Below, in pieces: positions 51,550-63,181 of a stretch of DNA of 64,000 nucleotides. The DNA is from Candidatus Binatia bacterium (GTDB taxonomy: Bacteria > Vulcanimicrobiota > Vulcanimicrobiia > Vulcanimicrobiales > Vulcanimicrobiaceae), in the NCBI GenBank assembly GCA_035544215.1, contig DATKHY010000007.1, positions 806,001 to 870,000 on the forward strand, written 5' to 3'. Within the stretch, counting starts at the first letter, position 1. Each line of letters opens with the position of its first letter. The position numbers and the translations under genes are program-made. The notes under the pieces are model-generated. The model had not been told where the DNA came from. It did no database searches and saw only the letters and a program-made list of their open reading frames with translations.

Positions 51550-52959
51550 ATGCTTTCGCGCCGCGATATGCTCCGCGCAACGGCCGGCATCGCCGCCGCT
51601 GGACTGATGCCTTCGCCGACGACCGCTGCATCCTCCGACGCGGCGCTCTTCAGGGAGCTCGACAAGCGCATCGAGGCCGCGATGCAACGCTACCACGTTC
51701 CGGGCGTCGCCGTCGCGGTTTTTTACAAGGGCCGCGAGTACGTACGCGGCTACGGCAAGACGAGCGTCGATCGTCCGGTCGGAGTCGACGGCGATACGCT
51801 CTTTCGCATCGGCTCGATCACGAAGACGTTTACGGGTACCGCCATGATGCGGCTCGTCGAGCAGGGGAAAGTAAATCTCGACGCGCCGGTCCGCTCGTAT
51901 CTCCCGGGCCTCCAGCTCGCCGACGAATCGGTCGCGCGGCGCGTTACCGTGCGGCAGCTCCTCAACCACAGCGCCGGCTGGCTCGGCGACGATTACGTAA
52001 CTTACGGATCTGGCGACGACGCGCTGGCAAAGTACGTCACCGGAATGCGCGCGCTGCCGCAGCTCACCCCGCTGGGCCAAATTCTCGCCTACAACAACGC
52101 CGCCGTCGATCTAGCCGGCCGCGTGATCGAGGTGGTGACGAACGCGCCATACGAGCGCGCCGTCGAGCTGCTCGTGCTGCGGCCGCTGCGCTTGAGTCAC
52201 TCGGGCTTCTTCACCGAAAGCCTAACACAGTACCGCATCGCCCAGTCACACGACGTCAAGAACGGCAAACCCCTGGTCGACGCCGCGTCCTGGAACTTTC
52301 CGCGCTCGCTCAACCCGACCGGCGGCCTAATCTCCAGCGCGCGCGACCAGCTGCGCTACGCTCGATTTCATCTCGACTATCCGGTAATGCAGAAAGACCC
52401 CGGGCCGGGCGGAACGCTCAGCTTCGAAGTCGACGGCGTGTGCGTCACGTGGTGGCAGCGGCGCACGGCTGAGGGCGTCCCCGTATTTGCGCACATGGGG
52501 TCGTGGGGCGGGCAAAACGCGGACCTCTTGCTCGTTCCGGCGCGCGGGTTTGCGATGTCTATCTTGACCAACTCCACCACGGGCCCGATGGTCATCGCAG
52601 ATATCGATCGCTCGGGTTGGGCGTTGAGCCGGTTCGCCGGACTGCATAACCCGCCGGCGGTTCCGAAGGCGTTATCGCCGAGCGCGCTCGCGCCGTACGA
52701 AGGACGCTACGAGGGCTGGATCGTACCGCCCGACGGGTCCCCAGAGAAGCCCGAAAAGCTCGCCGTCGAATTGCGCAGGGAGGACGGGGGCCTGCGCGCC
52801 GCCGGCGACCTCGAGATATCGCTGGCGTTCTACCGGAACGATTACGTCGTGACGACGGACGCGCAAGGTTTATCCAAGCGCAGCGATTTCGTGCGCGGTG
52901 CGGACGGACGCGTCGCCTGGTACCGCGATAACGGCCGAATCTTCAAGCGCGTAGGCTAG
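51550..52959 (+). CDS. Exported serine hydrolase of the beta-lactamase/DD-peptidase fold
   Basis: 469 residues. Tat signal S-R-R-D-M-L-R (residues 3-9) with an Ala-rich hydrophobic region. The catalytic S89-I-T-K92 (SxxK) and a Y-N-N triad in L-A-Y-N-N-A are present, with N-H-S-A-G-W as in class C/esterase EstB-like enzymes. The last 100 residues form a separate beta domain. It may be an esterase or peptidase rather than an antibiotic resistance enzyme. Ends in a four-base convergent overlap with the next gene. Confidence 0.87.
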   Translation: MLSRRDMLRATAGIAAAGLMPSPTTAASSDAALFRELDKRIEAAMQRYHVPGVAVAVFYKGREYVRGYGKTSVDRPVGVDGDTLFRIGSITKTFTGTAMMRLVEQGKVNLDAPVRSYLPGLQLADESVARRVTVRQLLNHSAGWLGDDYVTYGSGDDALAKYVTGMRALPQLTPLGQILAYNNAAVDLAGRVIEVVTNAPYERAVELLVLRPLRLSHSGFFTESLTQYRIAQSHDVKNGKPLVDAASWNFPRSLNPTGGLISSARDQLRYARFHLDYPVMQKDPGPGGTLSFEVDGVCVTWWQRRTAEGVPVFAHMGSWGGQNADLLLVPARGFAMSILTNSTTGPMVIADIDRSGWALSRFAGLHNPPAVPKALSPSALAPYEGRYEGWIVPPDGSPEKPEKLAVELRREDGGLRAAGDLEISLAFYRNDYVVTTDAQGLSKRSDFVRGADGRVAWYRDNGRIFKRVG

Positions 52960-54476
52960 CTCTTCTTCGGGCAGAGCGTCGTGCGCGGCGTCGAGGATGG
53001 ATCGTCGAGAAAGTGCCACTCCGCTTCGAACGCGCAGTGCGAGAGCAGCCAGCTCTGATGCCCGTCGACGTCGGCGATGAGCAGGCGCGCCCGCGGAATC
53101 TGCAGCCACACGTTGACCGCACTCGCCAGCGGTGTGGCCGGATCGTAGATCGGGTTTGCGACCATCACGTTGGGGTGCGGGCCGACGTCGAGCTTGTGCG
53201 GCGGATTGATCGCCGGCCACGGCCATCCCGCGCAGTCCGGTACGCCGAGCGAGGCGTGCGCGATGGGGTACGGATCCCAGAACTTCCAGACGAAGCGCGG
53301 CGCTTCGGCGGCCAGCGCGCCGGCGGTCGGCAGTAGCGCGTTGTAGTCATTCTGCGGTCCGTAGTCGGCGCAGAAGACTCCGGGAAAAAGCCCGTTCTTG
53401 CCGGCGCGAAGGCTCCGATCTTGCGACGCGCTCTCCATGGCCGCAGCCCCGGTCTGCGTCAGAGATTTGAGCATCGCGGTATCGCCGCGGCTGAGCTGTC
53501 CCATCATCTTCGCGATGACCGGCCAGCCGAAATCGGGGTCGCGGCCGGCGGCCAAAAACTGCGCCACGAGCACCCGCGTTTCCGGCCTCTTCGCCGTGAT
53601 GGAGTCGTAGACGGCGCCGGCGTTTTGGCCGTGCAGCGCGCAGGAGGAATCGCTGTTGCACCAGCGTTCGAAGCGATCGAACGAGTCGCCGACCGACGCG
53701 ACGTTGCGCGCCGATAGCGCCGCCAAGTCGATGCTGTGATCGACGACCGCATCGATCACCATCGCCTTTACGCGATCGGGGTAGCGCTCGAGATACGCTG
53801 CTCCGTAAGCCGAGCCATAGGATCCGCCGTACGCAATCAGACCCTGATGAGGTGCGAGGGCGAGGCGCATTTGCTCGACGTCCGCCGCGGTATCCATGGC
53901 CGACAGGTGCCGGAAGAGCTCGCCCGTCAATGCGACGCAGCTCTTGAAGAGCGCCGCATTCGCGTCGGCGATCGCCTTGAACTCGTCTGCCGTCGGCGGT
54001 TGGCCGGACGGCGGCCTCGGCGACGGAACGGCGTCCGGAGCGCAGCGGATCGGATTGCTCTCACCGATGCCGCGCGGATCGAAGGTCACGACGTCGTACT
54101 CCCGCCGAAGCTCGTCCACATGGTGCTCCTTGCGCAGATAGCCGGCGAGAATTGACGCGATGCCGGCGCCGGGGCCGCCGGGGAGAAAGATCAGCACGCC
54201 CTTCTTGCGGCCGGGATCGAGCGCCGGCACGCGCGCGATGCGTAGCGCGAACTTCGGGCCCTGCGGATTCGCGGGATCGACCGGCACGCCCAAACCGGCG
54301 CACTGCGTGTTCGGAACGTCGTCACACGTGGCCCAGTGCAGCTTTGCCGGCGCCTGTTGAGCCGCCGCCGTTTGACTGGCAGTGGTTTGCGTTCCACTCG
54401 AGCATGCCGACAAAACAACGAGAACGGCGGCAACTTCAAACGCGAGCTGCCTCAGTAAACGGCCGGGTTTGTGCAT
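52956..54476 (-). CDS. Exported alpha/beta hydrolase of the tripeptidyl aminopeptidase type
   Basis: About 506 residues; a lipobox-like L-S-A-C lies near residue 25. Motifs: L-P-G-G-P-G-A-G (oxyanion), F-D-P-R-G-I-G-E-S-N, nucleophile elbow Y-G-G-S-Y-G-S (Ser), acid D-P-A-T-P near 445 and G-H-Q-S for His. Length, the late D-P-x-T-P and the C-terminal lid match secreted tripeptidyl aminopeptidases (SlpD/E-like). It probably trims peptides outside the cell. Confidence 0.88.
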   Translation of the reverse strand: MHKPGRLLRQLAFEVAAVLVVLSACSSGTQTTASQTAAAQQAPAKLHWATCDDVPNTQCAGLGVPVDPANPQGPKFALRIARVPALDPGRKKGVLIFLPGGPGAGIASILAGYLRKEHHVDELRREYDVVTFDPRGIGESNPIRCAPDAVPSPRPPSGQPPTADEFKAIADANAALFKSCVALTGELFRHLSAMDTAADVEQMRLALAPHQGLIAYGGSYGSAYGAAYLERYPDRVKAMVIDAVVDHSIDLAALSARNVASVGDSFDRFERWCNSDSSCALHGQNAGAVYDSITAKRPETRVLVAQFLAAGRDPDFGWPVIAKMMGQLSRGDTAMLKSLTQTGAAAMESASQDRSLRAGKNGLFPGVFCADYGPQNDYNALLPTAGALAAEAPRFVWKFWDPYPIAHASLGVPDCAGWPWPAINPPHKLDVGPHPNVMVANPIYDPATPLASAVNVWLQIPRARLLIADVDGHQSWLLSHCAFEAEWHFLDDPSSTPRTTLCPKKS

Positions 54477-54529
54477 CACGGCCGACGTTCTTCTAGCGTC
54501 GGCCGTGAGCCTCTCCCGATCGATGCGCT

Positions 54530-55864
54530 TTAGGCGCTTCGGACGGACCGGAACGTAGCGCGAACGTCTTCGGAGAAGAGTTGCGGCTGCTCCCAGGCGG
54601 CGAAATGGCCGCCGACGTCGTGTTTCTTGTAATAGACCAGCTTGGGATAGGCCTTCTCCGACCAGCTCCGCGGCGCCGTATAGAGCTCGTGCGGAAAGGC
54701 GCTGACGCCGACCGGAATGGTGACGCCCTTCACGTCGAAGAAGTCGAGCTTATTCTCCCAGTACAAGCGCGCCGATGAGATGCCCGTCTTCGTCAACCAG
54801 TACATCGTGATGTTGTCGAGCACGTCGTCACGCGAAAGGCCGCCGGGATGCCCCGCAAAGGCCGGCGCGATCATCTCGTAACTGTCCTTGTCGTGATCGA
54901 GAATCCAGGCTGCGAGACCGATCGGCGAATCCATCAGTCCGTAGAGGGTCTGCGGGCGATTGCTCATCTCGACGGCATAGCCGAGATGATGACCATAGAA
55001 ATCTTTCAGCTGCTCGAACGCGTTCAGCTCGTCGCCGGAGAGGCCCGCCGGCGCGGGCTGGCCCGATTTGGCGGCCGCTAGGATGTCGGCGGGAACGGTG
55101 CCCGGCATATTGCTGTGAATGGCCTGCACCTGCGCCGGCGCGAGCAACGCGATCTCCTGCGTAACGGAAGCGCCCCAGTCGCCGCCTTGCGCCACGAACT
55201 TCGAATAGCCAAGCCGTTCCATCAGCACGACCCACGCCTTTGCGACGCGCACCGGGTCCCATCCAAGGGTCGCCGGCTCAGGCGAATACCCGTAGCCTGG
55301 TATCGACGGAATCACCAAATGGAACGCATCCGATGCGCTCGCACCGTGCGCCGTGGGATCGGTGAGCAGGCCGATGATCTTCGTCTGCTCGATGTAAGAG
55401 CCGGGCCACCCGTGCGTGACGACGAGCGGCAGCGCGTTTTCGTGCTTGGAGCGCTGGTGGATGAAATGAATGTCCTGGCCGTCGATCTCCGTCACGAACT
55501 GCGGGATCGCGTTGAGCTTTGCCTCGCACTTGCGCCAGTCGTAATCCGTCGACCAATAGGCCGCGAGCGCCTGAGTTGTGGCCAGCTGCACGCCTTGCGA
55601 TTGGTCCGAAACGAGCTCCAGCGTGGGCCATCGCATGGCTTTGATGCGAGCGCGGAGCTCCACGAGCTCCGCCTCCGGAACGTTCAGCTTGGGAAACGGG
55701 CGGACGGCGGTCGTTCCACCGGCCGTGGGCTCTTGGACTTGCGTCATGGCCGTGTTCCTTTCGGTGTTGGCTTGCGTGGAGTTCGAGCGCGCGCAGCCAA
55801 GGATTGCGAGCTGTGTGGCTGCGAGACCGGCGGTGGCGGTACCGACGAAGTTGCGACGATCCAA
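54530..55864 (-). CDS. Epoxide hydrolase, exported
   Basis: 444 residues. N-terminal M-D-R-R-N-F-V-G-T-A-T-A-G-L-A is a Tat-like signal ending near I-L-G-C. An EHN domain (W-S-T-D-Y-D-W-R-K) precedes the hydrolase core: H-G-W-P-G-S-Y, I-P-G-Y-G-Y-S, and nucleophile elbow Q-G-G-D-W-G-A with Asp as nucleophile. C-terminal D-V-G-G-H-F-A-A-W-E holds the His. Matches microsomal-type epoxide hydrolases. Separated from the TIR-STAND gene by 70 bases. Confidence 0.92.
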   Translation of the reverse strand: MDRRNFVGTATAGLAATQLAILGCARSNSTQANTERNTAMTQVQEPTAGGTTAVRPFPKLNVPEAELVELRARIKAMRWPTLELVSDQSQGVQLATTQALAAYWSTDYDWRKCEAKLNAIPQFVTEIDGQDIHFIHQRSKHENALPLVVTHGWPGSYIEQTKIIGLLTDPTAHGASASDAFHLVIPSIPGYGYSPEPATLGWDPVRVAKAWVVLMERLGYSKFVAQGGDWGASVTQEIALLAPAQVQAIHSNMPGTVPADILAAAKSGQPAPAGLSGDELNAFEQLKDFYGHHLGYAVEMSNRPQTLYGLMDSPIGLAAWILDHDKDSYEMIAPAFAGHPGGLSRDDVLDNITMYWLTKTGISSARLYWENKLDFFDVKGVTIPVGVSAFPHELYTAPRSWSEKAYPKLVYYKKHDVGGHFAAWEQPQLFSEDVRATFRSVRSA

Positions 55865-55934
55865 TTGCGAAAGTCCCTCAGCTCGGGTCGCGTCAGAGAG
55901 ATTGGGGTCTGTATGCTAGCACACTAGCGGCCCG

Positions 55935-58550
55935 TTAGGGAAGGCTGGTCAGTTCTTCCCTAACGGATTCCGCTAGTACGTGCTCCGTCCCGAGCGCTTT
56001 CTCGCGGATTGCCAGGGCCCTGCGCAAGATCGACTCGGCCTCTTCGTAGCGCGCCTGGCGGCGATATAACGCTGCGAGGTCGCATAGGCATGACGCAACG
56101 TAGAGGTGATCGTCGCCGACGGCCTTTTCCAGAATCTCGAGCGCGCGCCGATGCAGGCCTTCCGCGTCGTCGTAGCGGCCCTGTTCGCGGTACACGGTCG
56201 CCAGCGCGTTGAAACCGCGCGCGACGTGCGGGTGCGCCGGGTCAAGGGCCTTCTGCCAAATCGCCAAGGCTCGCGCGTGCAGACGTTCCGCCTCGTCGTA
56301 GCGCGCCTGGTCGCGACGCAGGTTGGCGAGGCCGTGGAGGCTCAGGCCGACCTCGGGATGGTCCGGTCCGAGCGTCTTCTCTCGAATCGCCAGCGCGCGC
56401 AGGTGGAGGCTCTCAGATTGCGGATAGCGTCCGAGGTTGCGCTGCACGACGGCGAGGTTCTCAACGGTATAGGCGACGTTGGGATGATCCGGGCCGAGCC
56501 TCTTCTCTTTCAGTGCGAGCGCTCGCGCAAGTACCTTCTCCGCTTCGACGTCGTCGCGGTCGACGTAGACCCCCGCGAGATTGTTGAGGATGCGGCCGAA
56601 CTCCGGGTGATCTTCGCCGAAAGCGTTCTCGAGAATCGCCAGCGTCCGCCGGTACAGGCGTTCCGCCTCGTCGAACCGGCTTTGCTCGCGGCAGATCACG
56701 GCAAGGTTGTTGAGGACGTCGGCGAGATCGGATTGATCGTGGCCCGGAGCTTCGCAGATCGTAAGGGCGCGGGCCAGCAGCGCTTCAGCTTCATCGTAGC
56801 GGTACTGATCTACATACACCTTTGCAAGGTGACTCAGGATCGGCGCGACGCCCCGGTCCGCTAGGCCGCACGCCTGCTCGCGGATTGCGAGCGCGCGCAG
56901 ATACAGCTGCTCCGACGCGCTGAACTCGGCTCGCCTCCAGAGGTACAGGCCGCACTTTTCAGCGAGCCGGCTTCCCGGCAAGAACGCGCTGTCGCCGGGC
57001 AAGTTCCCCAAGGCCGCACGTGCGTGCGGCAGAAGCCGCGAGCAAGCCGGCCAGTTCTCGAACTCGACCTTCGGAAAAGCTGCATCGGCCGCGGCTACTG
57101 CGCATTCGTGCCAGGCGAGCGATTCTGCCGCGAGCGTATCGCGGGACGCGAGTTGAACGAGCCGGTGGATGGCGTAGGTGCGAGCGGTCTCCGAGAAGTC
57201 GAGCAGCGACAGCCGATTAAGCGCGCCGAGCGCCTCATCCAACTCGAAGTCGTCGGCGGGCAATTTTCCCTGGTAGCCATCCACGGGCTGCCGGAAGAGT
57301 TCGTCGGGAATCGCATCGGGCGCGAAGAGCGCCGCGAAACGCAGTACGGCCGCGGCACCCGGAGATTCGCCTTCGGCTTGCTCGATCGCCGCGTTGAAGG
57401 TCGCGAACACGGATTGCGGATACTCCGACGCTCGCGGCGCGTGCTTCAGGTGGTCGGCGACACGCTCCAGGTACCGCTCGGGCGTGACCATCCGTTGGTT
57501 ACGCAGCGCCGCCGCGGCGTGCGAGAGCGCGAGGGGAAGCGCGCCGAGCGCCTCGGTGATCGCGCGCGCGGCGGAGTCGCTCACGTCGTCGCGCCCGCTC
57601 TCGCGCCGAAGATAAGCAGCCGCGGTTTCGACGTCCCACGCGTGCAGCGGAAGCGCCGTGACCTGGGGGCCCCACGACGCGTTCCGCGAGGTAACCAACG
57701 CGCGTGCCCCGTTCCGCGGCAGCCAGCTGCGCAGCAACCGCTCGTCTTCGAGATTGTCAAAGATCAGCAGCGCGGGTTTAGCGAAGCCGCTCAGTATCGA
57801 TCCGATTACGCGTTGTGCAGCGGCGCGGCGATCGGCAAGCTCATCGATTCCGCGGACGAAGGCCGCCCCGAGGCGCACGAGGCCTTCGATGATGCCCTCT
57901 TCGGTCTGCGCGGCGAGCCACGCGATGACCGAATAACGTTCGCGATCGCGCCACGCGTACTCGCGCGCTATCGACGTCTTGCCGACGCCGCCCAATCCGT
58001 ATACCGCGGCAATCGCTCCGTCACCGGAAAGAGCCGCGGCGATTTCGGCGAGCTCCTCTTCGCGCGCGCTAAAGCTGGGAACGGGACGGATCGCTTCGCT
58101 GTCGACGACGGTGTGGGCAGGCCGCCAGTACGGACCGCTCGGGGCGGCATCCCGCCGCTCTTCCCGCACCGCGTCGAGCACGATTTCCCGCAGTAGGGCG
58201 CGATCGTCGCGCACCGGAACGAGATCCCAATAGGCGAGCCCGGAAAGGAGGCCGAACGGCTCGCATTCGGCGACGCGCAATAAGATCAGCCGCGATTTGT
58301 TGTTAAGCGGATCGTCGGCGATCGCATTCTGGCATTCGGCCTGGCAGTGCGCGCTGCCCAAATATTCCGGCGACAGCAACGCGACGACGCGGGCGCCCCC
58401 GGCCAGCGCCGCGTGCATGCGCTCCATGAAGTTCCGGTTGGCGAAATCCCACTGCTGAAGGACGACCGTGTGACCGGCCGACTCCAAAATCTTGCCGACG
58501 ACTGCGGCGAAGTCAGCATCCGCTCCCGCCCTGCTTATGAAGAGAGGCAT
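55935..58550 (-). CDS. TIR-STAND ATPase-TPR protein
   Basis: 871 residues. A TIR domain (1-130; F-I-S-R-A-G-A-D, then V-V-A-L-L-S-P-E-Y-L-G-S and C-Q-A-E-C) is followed by a STAND/NB-ARC NTPase with Walker A Y-G-L-G-G-V-G-K-T (Lys191) and Walker B L-L-I-F-D-N-L-E-D. TPRs (about 530-860) repeat the kinesin-light-chain pattern A-L-A-I-R-E-K-x-L-G-x-D-H-P. Such proteins couple ligand sensing to a TIR NADase in bacterial immunity or signalling. It overlaps the upstream dehydrogenase gene by 16 bases. Catalytic Glu cannot be fixed by eye. Confidence 0.88.
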   Translation of the reverse strand: MPLFISRAGADADFAAVVGKILESAGHTVVLQQWDFANRNFMERMHAALAGGARVVALLSPEYLGSAHCQAECQNAIADDPLNNKSRLILLRVAECEPFGLLSGLAYWDLVPVRDDRALLREIVLDAVREERRDAAPSGPYWRPAHTVVDSEAIRPVPSFSAREEELAEIAAALSGDGAIAAVYGLGGVGKTSIAREYAWRDRERYSVIAWLAAQTEEGIIEGLVRLGAAFVRGIDELADRRAAAQRVIGSILSGFAKPALLIFDNLEDERLLRSWLPRNGARALVTSRNASWGPQVTALPLHAWDVETAAAYLRRESGRDDVSDSAARAITEALGALPLALSHAAAALRNQRMVTPERYLERVADHLKHAPRASEYPQSVFATFNAAIEQAEGESPGAAAVLRFAALFAPDAIPDELFRQPVDGYQGKLPADDFELDEALGALNRLSLLDFSETARTYAIHRLVQLASRDTLAAESLAWHECAVAAADAAFPKVEFENWPACSRLLPHARAALGNLPGDSAFLPGSRLAEKCGLYLWRRAEFSASEQLYLRALAIREQACGLADRGVAPILSHLAKVYVDQYRYDEAEALLARALTICEAPGHDQSDLADVLNNLAVICREQSRFDEAERLYRRTLAILENAFGEDHPEFGRILNNLAGVYVDRDDVEAEKVLARALALKEKRLGPDHPNVAYTVENLAVVQRNLGRYPQSESLHLRALAIREKTLGPDHPEVGLSLHGLANLRRDQARYDEAERLHARALAIWQKALDPAHPHVARGFNALATVYREQGRYDDAEGLHRRALEILEKAVGDDHLYVASCLCDLAALYRRQARYEEAESILRRALAIREKALGTEHVLAESVREELTSLP

Positions 58551-59392
58551 CGCTCCAGCGCCAGCGCCACGGTGATGTAATCCTCGTCACCCACGCCCGT
58601 CGCGATAGCTTTTCCGAACTCCGCGAGCGCACAGTCCATCAACGGCGCATCCACCTGAAGTCCTTCCCTGGCGGCGCGAGCCAGAAGCAGGTCTTTGAGC
58701 AGCGCGCTCGCGGAGAAGCGCGGTTGCGTGTCATTCTCTTGCAGTTGTTGCCGCTTGGTGGCTGCGCGCTCGAGCATGTACACGAGCGTTTCGACCGCGA
58801 GAGCACGATCGACGCCGGCTCGCGCCAGAATGCCGAGCAGTTCTCCGAGCGAGTCGGCGATCACGGCCAGCACGCAGTTGCTCGCGAGCTTGAGATGGCC
58901 GCTGGCCGCGGGCGAACCGGTAAACTTGATGGTAGAACCCATCGTGCCGAGGAGTTCCCGTGCGCGCTCGAAGGCCTGCGCGCTGCCCCCCGGATAGAGC
59001 GTCAGCCCGCCCGTGCGCGCGCCGTCGACGCTGCCGATGACCGGACACGCGAGAAAGTCGACGCCGCGCCGCGCCGCCGCCTCCGCCAGCGACGCGTACA
59101 TCTGCGGCGAGAGCGTGGTTGACTCGATCACGAGCTGGCCGCTGCGCGCGGCCGGAATGATCCGGCCGAGAGAGATTTCCCGCGCGACGTCGTCGTCCCA
59201 GAGTATCGCGACGACCGCATCCACGCTGGCTACCATGGATTCGACGTCATCGAACGGCGTCGCGCCCGCGACGACGAGCGGCTCCATCGGATCGCGATCG
59301 ATGTTCCAAGCGGAGACCTGGTAGCCGCGATCGAGCAAGTTGCGCGCGATCGCGCTTCCCATCTTTCCCGTGCCCGCGATTCCAACGTGCAT
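58535..59392 (-). CDS. NAD(P)-dependent oxidoreductase, paralog of the one at 45849
   Basis: 285 residues from ATG 59392. I-A-G-T-G-K-M-G-S-A-I-A-R-N-L, I-L-W-D-D-D-V-A-R-E, F-L-A-C-P-V-I-G-S-V-D and S-G-H-L-K-L-A-S-N (catalytic Lys) show the 3-hydroxyisobutyrate dehydrogenase family. By eye roughly half the residues equal those of the mbfA-linked copy. It lies 14 bases after the DUF2182 gene and overlaps the TIR-STAND start by 16 bases. The very long frame running upstream of it to 60025 is a shadow of DUF2182. Confidence 0.9.
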   Translation of the reverse strand: MHVGIAGTGKMGSAIARNLLDRGYQVSAWNIDRDPMEPLVVAGATPFDDVESMVASVDAVVAILWDDDVAREISLGRIIPAARSGQLVIESTTLSPQMYASLAEAAARRGVDFLACPVIGSVDGARTGGLTLYPGGSAQAFERARELLGTMGSTIKFTGSPAASGHLKLASNCVLAVIADSLGELLGILARAGVDRALAVETLVYMLERAATKRQQLQENDTQPRFSASALLKDLLLARAAREGLQVDAPLMDCALAEFGKAIATGVGDEDYITVALALERCLSS

Positions 59393-59406
59393 CCTCAGCG
59401 CGTCAT

Positions 59407-60183
59407 CTACAAACCGGGGATCGCCGCGGGAGCCAAGAGCGCGATGGCCGCCAAAACACCGAGCGCCGCGCCGACCGGCGCCACGACCCGGTTCCCCGCG
59501 GGCGTCGCCTTCTCGACGAACATGATCGCCGCCAGCACGCCCATCCAGGCCAAGTGCGCGACGCCCGCCGCAAACATCACGAGCATCAGCGCCCAGCAGC
59601 AGCCGAGGCAATAGAGCGCGTGGCCGAAACCGATGCGCAGCCCGTTGAAGGCGCCGCGCCGATAGTGGCGCAGCAGATACATGGCCGGATGACGACACGC
59701 CTTGAGGCAGGCGTCCTTGAGCGGCGTAAACTGATAGACTGCGGCAAGGCCGAGCGTGGCGGCCGGTATCAGCGTCGCGTGCGCTGCAAGCCAGGGCCAA
59801 ACATCGACGATGCGGTGCACCTGCATATCGCCCGTAAATGCCGCGAGCGCAAATGCCGTCCAGACGGCGAAGTAGCCGCCTAAGAAAAGGATCAGCGCGA
59901 GTGGAAAATCGGGTGCGCGCCCCGCGGTCGCCGCATACAGGCGGATGAATCCAAGCGAAGAGGGCAGCATCATTGCGGCTGTCATGAGCTGCCACGCTGC
60001 CAGCACGAGGAGCGCGGCAAACCAAAACGGCCGCCCGCTTTCATAGAGCGCGTGGTGATGAACGTGCGCCGCGTTGCCGCTCATCTCCGCCCACACGCAG
60101 ACCGCCCACGCGGCGACGATCGCGCACCCGAGAACGCCGATCGTACTGAAGCGCACGTACCGGTACGCGGCGTTTGCCGCCAC
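59407..60183 (-). CDS. DUF2182 integral membrane protein
   Basis: 258 residues with seven hydrophobic helices. Family marks: A-A-M-M-L-P-S in helix 2, F-T-P-L-K-D-A-C-L-K-A-C-R-H-P in a loop, and G-L-G/C-C-C-W-A-L-M in a later helix, with Cys and His suited to metal binding ('predicted metal-binding membrane protein'). It is four bases after the DUF1326 gene; DUF1326-DUF2182 pairs recur in bacteria, so they probably work together. Confidence 0.9.
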   Translation of the reverse strand: MAANAAYRYVRFSTIGVLGCAIVAAWAVCVWAEMSGNAAHVHHHALYESGRPFWFAALLVLAAWQLMTAAMMLPSSLGFIRLYAATAGRAPDFPLALILFLGGYFAVWTAFALAAFTGDMQVHRIVDVWPWLAAHATLIPAATLGLAAVYQFTPLKDACLKACRHPAMYLLRHYRRGAFNGLRIGFGHALYCLGCCWALMLVMFAAGVAHLAWMGVLAAIMFVEKATPAGNRVVAPVGAALGVLAAIALLAPAAIPGL

Positions 60184-60187
60184 TACG

Positions 60188-60829
60188 TTATGCCTCTAGC
60201 AGAAAATCGCCCTGGATAGCGTTGCGATCCTTAAACGTCCAGACCATTCCGTGCTCGGGAATGTTGACGACGTGTTCCGAGGCTTTCGCAACGTATGCGG
60301 GCGCGCCGGGTATCGTGCTGAAGATGCTGTCGCGCAGCGTCGTGACCGCCCCGTATGCGCTGCGGTACGGGGCCATCGTCGCGCGAACTTTGTCGCCGAC
60401 GACGAGCGTGCCTTCGCCGCCCCTGGTATTGTGTTCGATCGGCATCGTTTCGATCGCGACGTCCTCGGCGATTAAGCCGTTGAGGTCGGCAAGCGGTCCG
60501 CCCAAGCGGCCGTGCCAGGCGTCGAGAATCGCGGCCCGCTGTTCGTCCGTTGCTCGCGCATCCACATAGGTCACGCGCTTCCAGCTCTTCGGCGTAAGAA
60601 CGTTGCCCGGAATCTTGAAGACTCCCACGTAGTTTAGCCCCGTTACGTCTACGCCGTTGATCTCGCCCTTATCGATGTGATACGCGAGGAACGAATCGCA
60701 CGCGCCGCCGTCGGGATCCTCGCCGATCCAGCACCGGCAGAGCGTCCGGCACGAACATGCTTCGATTAGCGTACCTTCCAGCGTGTAGGCTTTTCCGGAA
60801 GCCTTGGGGGCAGGCTGAGTCTGGGTCAT
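60188..60829 (-). CDS. DUF1326 family protein
   Basis: 213 residues. Marks: L-I-E-A-C-S-C-R-T-L-C-R-C-W-I-G (four Cys), then D-G-G-A-C-D-S-F-L-A-Y-H and late N-A-I-Q-G-D-F. No signal peptide. Function unknown; the Cys cluster suggests metal binding. First gene of the DUF1326-DUF2182-oxidoreductase-TIR run, 59 bases after katG on the same strand, so read-through from katG is possible. Confidence 0.9.
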   Translation of the reverse strand: MTQTQPAPKASGKAYTLEGTLIEACSCRTLCRCWIGEDPDGGACDSFLAYHIDKGEINGVDVTGLNYVGVFKIPGNVLTPKSWKRVTYVDARATDEQRAAILDAWHGRLGGPLADLNGLIAEDVAIETMPIEHNTRGGEGTLVVGDKVRATMAPYRSAYGAVTTLRDSIFSTIPGAPAYVAKASEHVVNIPEHGMVWTFKDRNAIQGDFLLEA

Positions 60830-60888
60830 AGTATGGTCCCTCCTCGGCCGCTAGTCTTCCAGGAGGCGCCGCCGCTCCCCTTAGGTCG

Positions 60889-63099
<2,211 letters not shown>

Positions 63100-63165
63100 C
63101 TACTTCTCCGATCCGGTAAAGAGTGAAGGCACGCGGGCAGCCGAGCAGGCGCCCCGGCGTGTGAA

Positions 63166-63178
63166 AGTGAATGTCACT
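63166..63178. promoter_or_regulatory. Fur/PerR-like operator
   Basis: AGTGA-ATG-TCACT is a perfect inverted repeat with a 3-base centre, between katG and the Fur-family gene and four bases before the chosen ATG of the latter. It would suit autoregulation by a Fur/PerR dimer; the katG promoter should lie between it and 63093. Confidence 0.5.
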
Positions 63179-63181
63179 CTC

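Noticed and set aside
51129-52472. Plus-strand frame of 447 codons across two genes
   Set aside because: Arg/Ala-rich shadow in another frame of the HTH regulator and the serine hydrolase, both of which have clear motifs.
57024-58196. Plus-strand frame of 390 codons
   Set aside because: Opposite the NTPase and linker of the TIR-STAND gene; no motifs.
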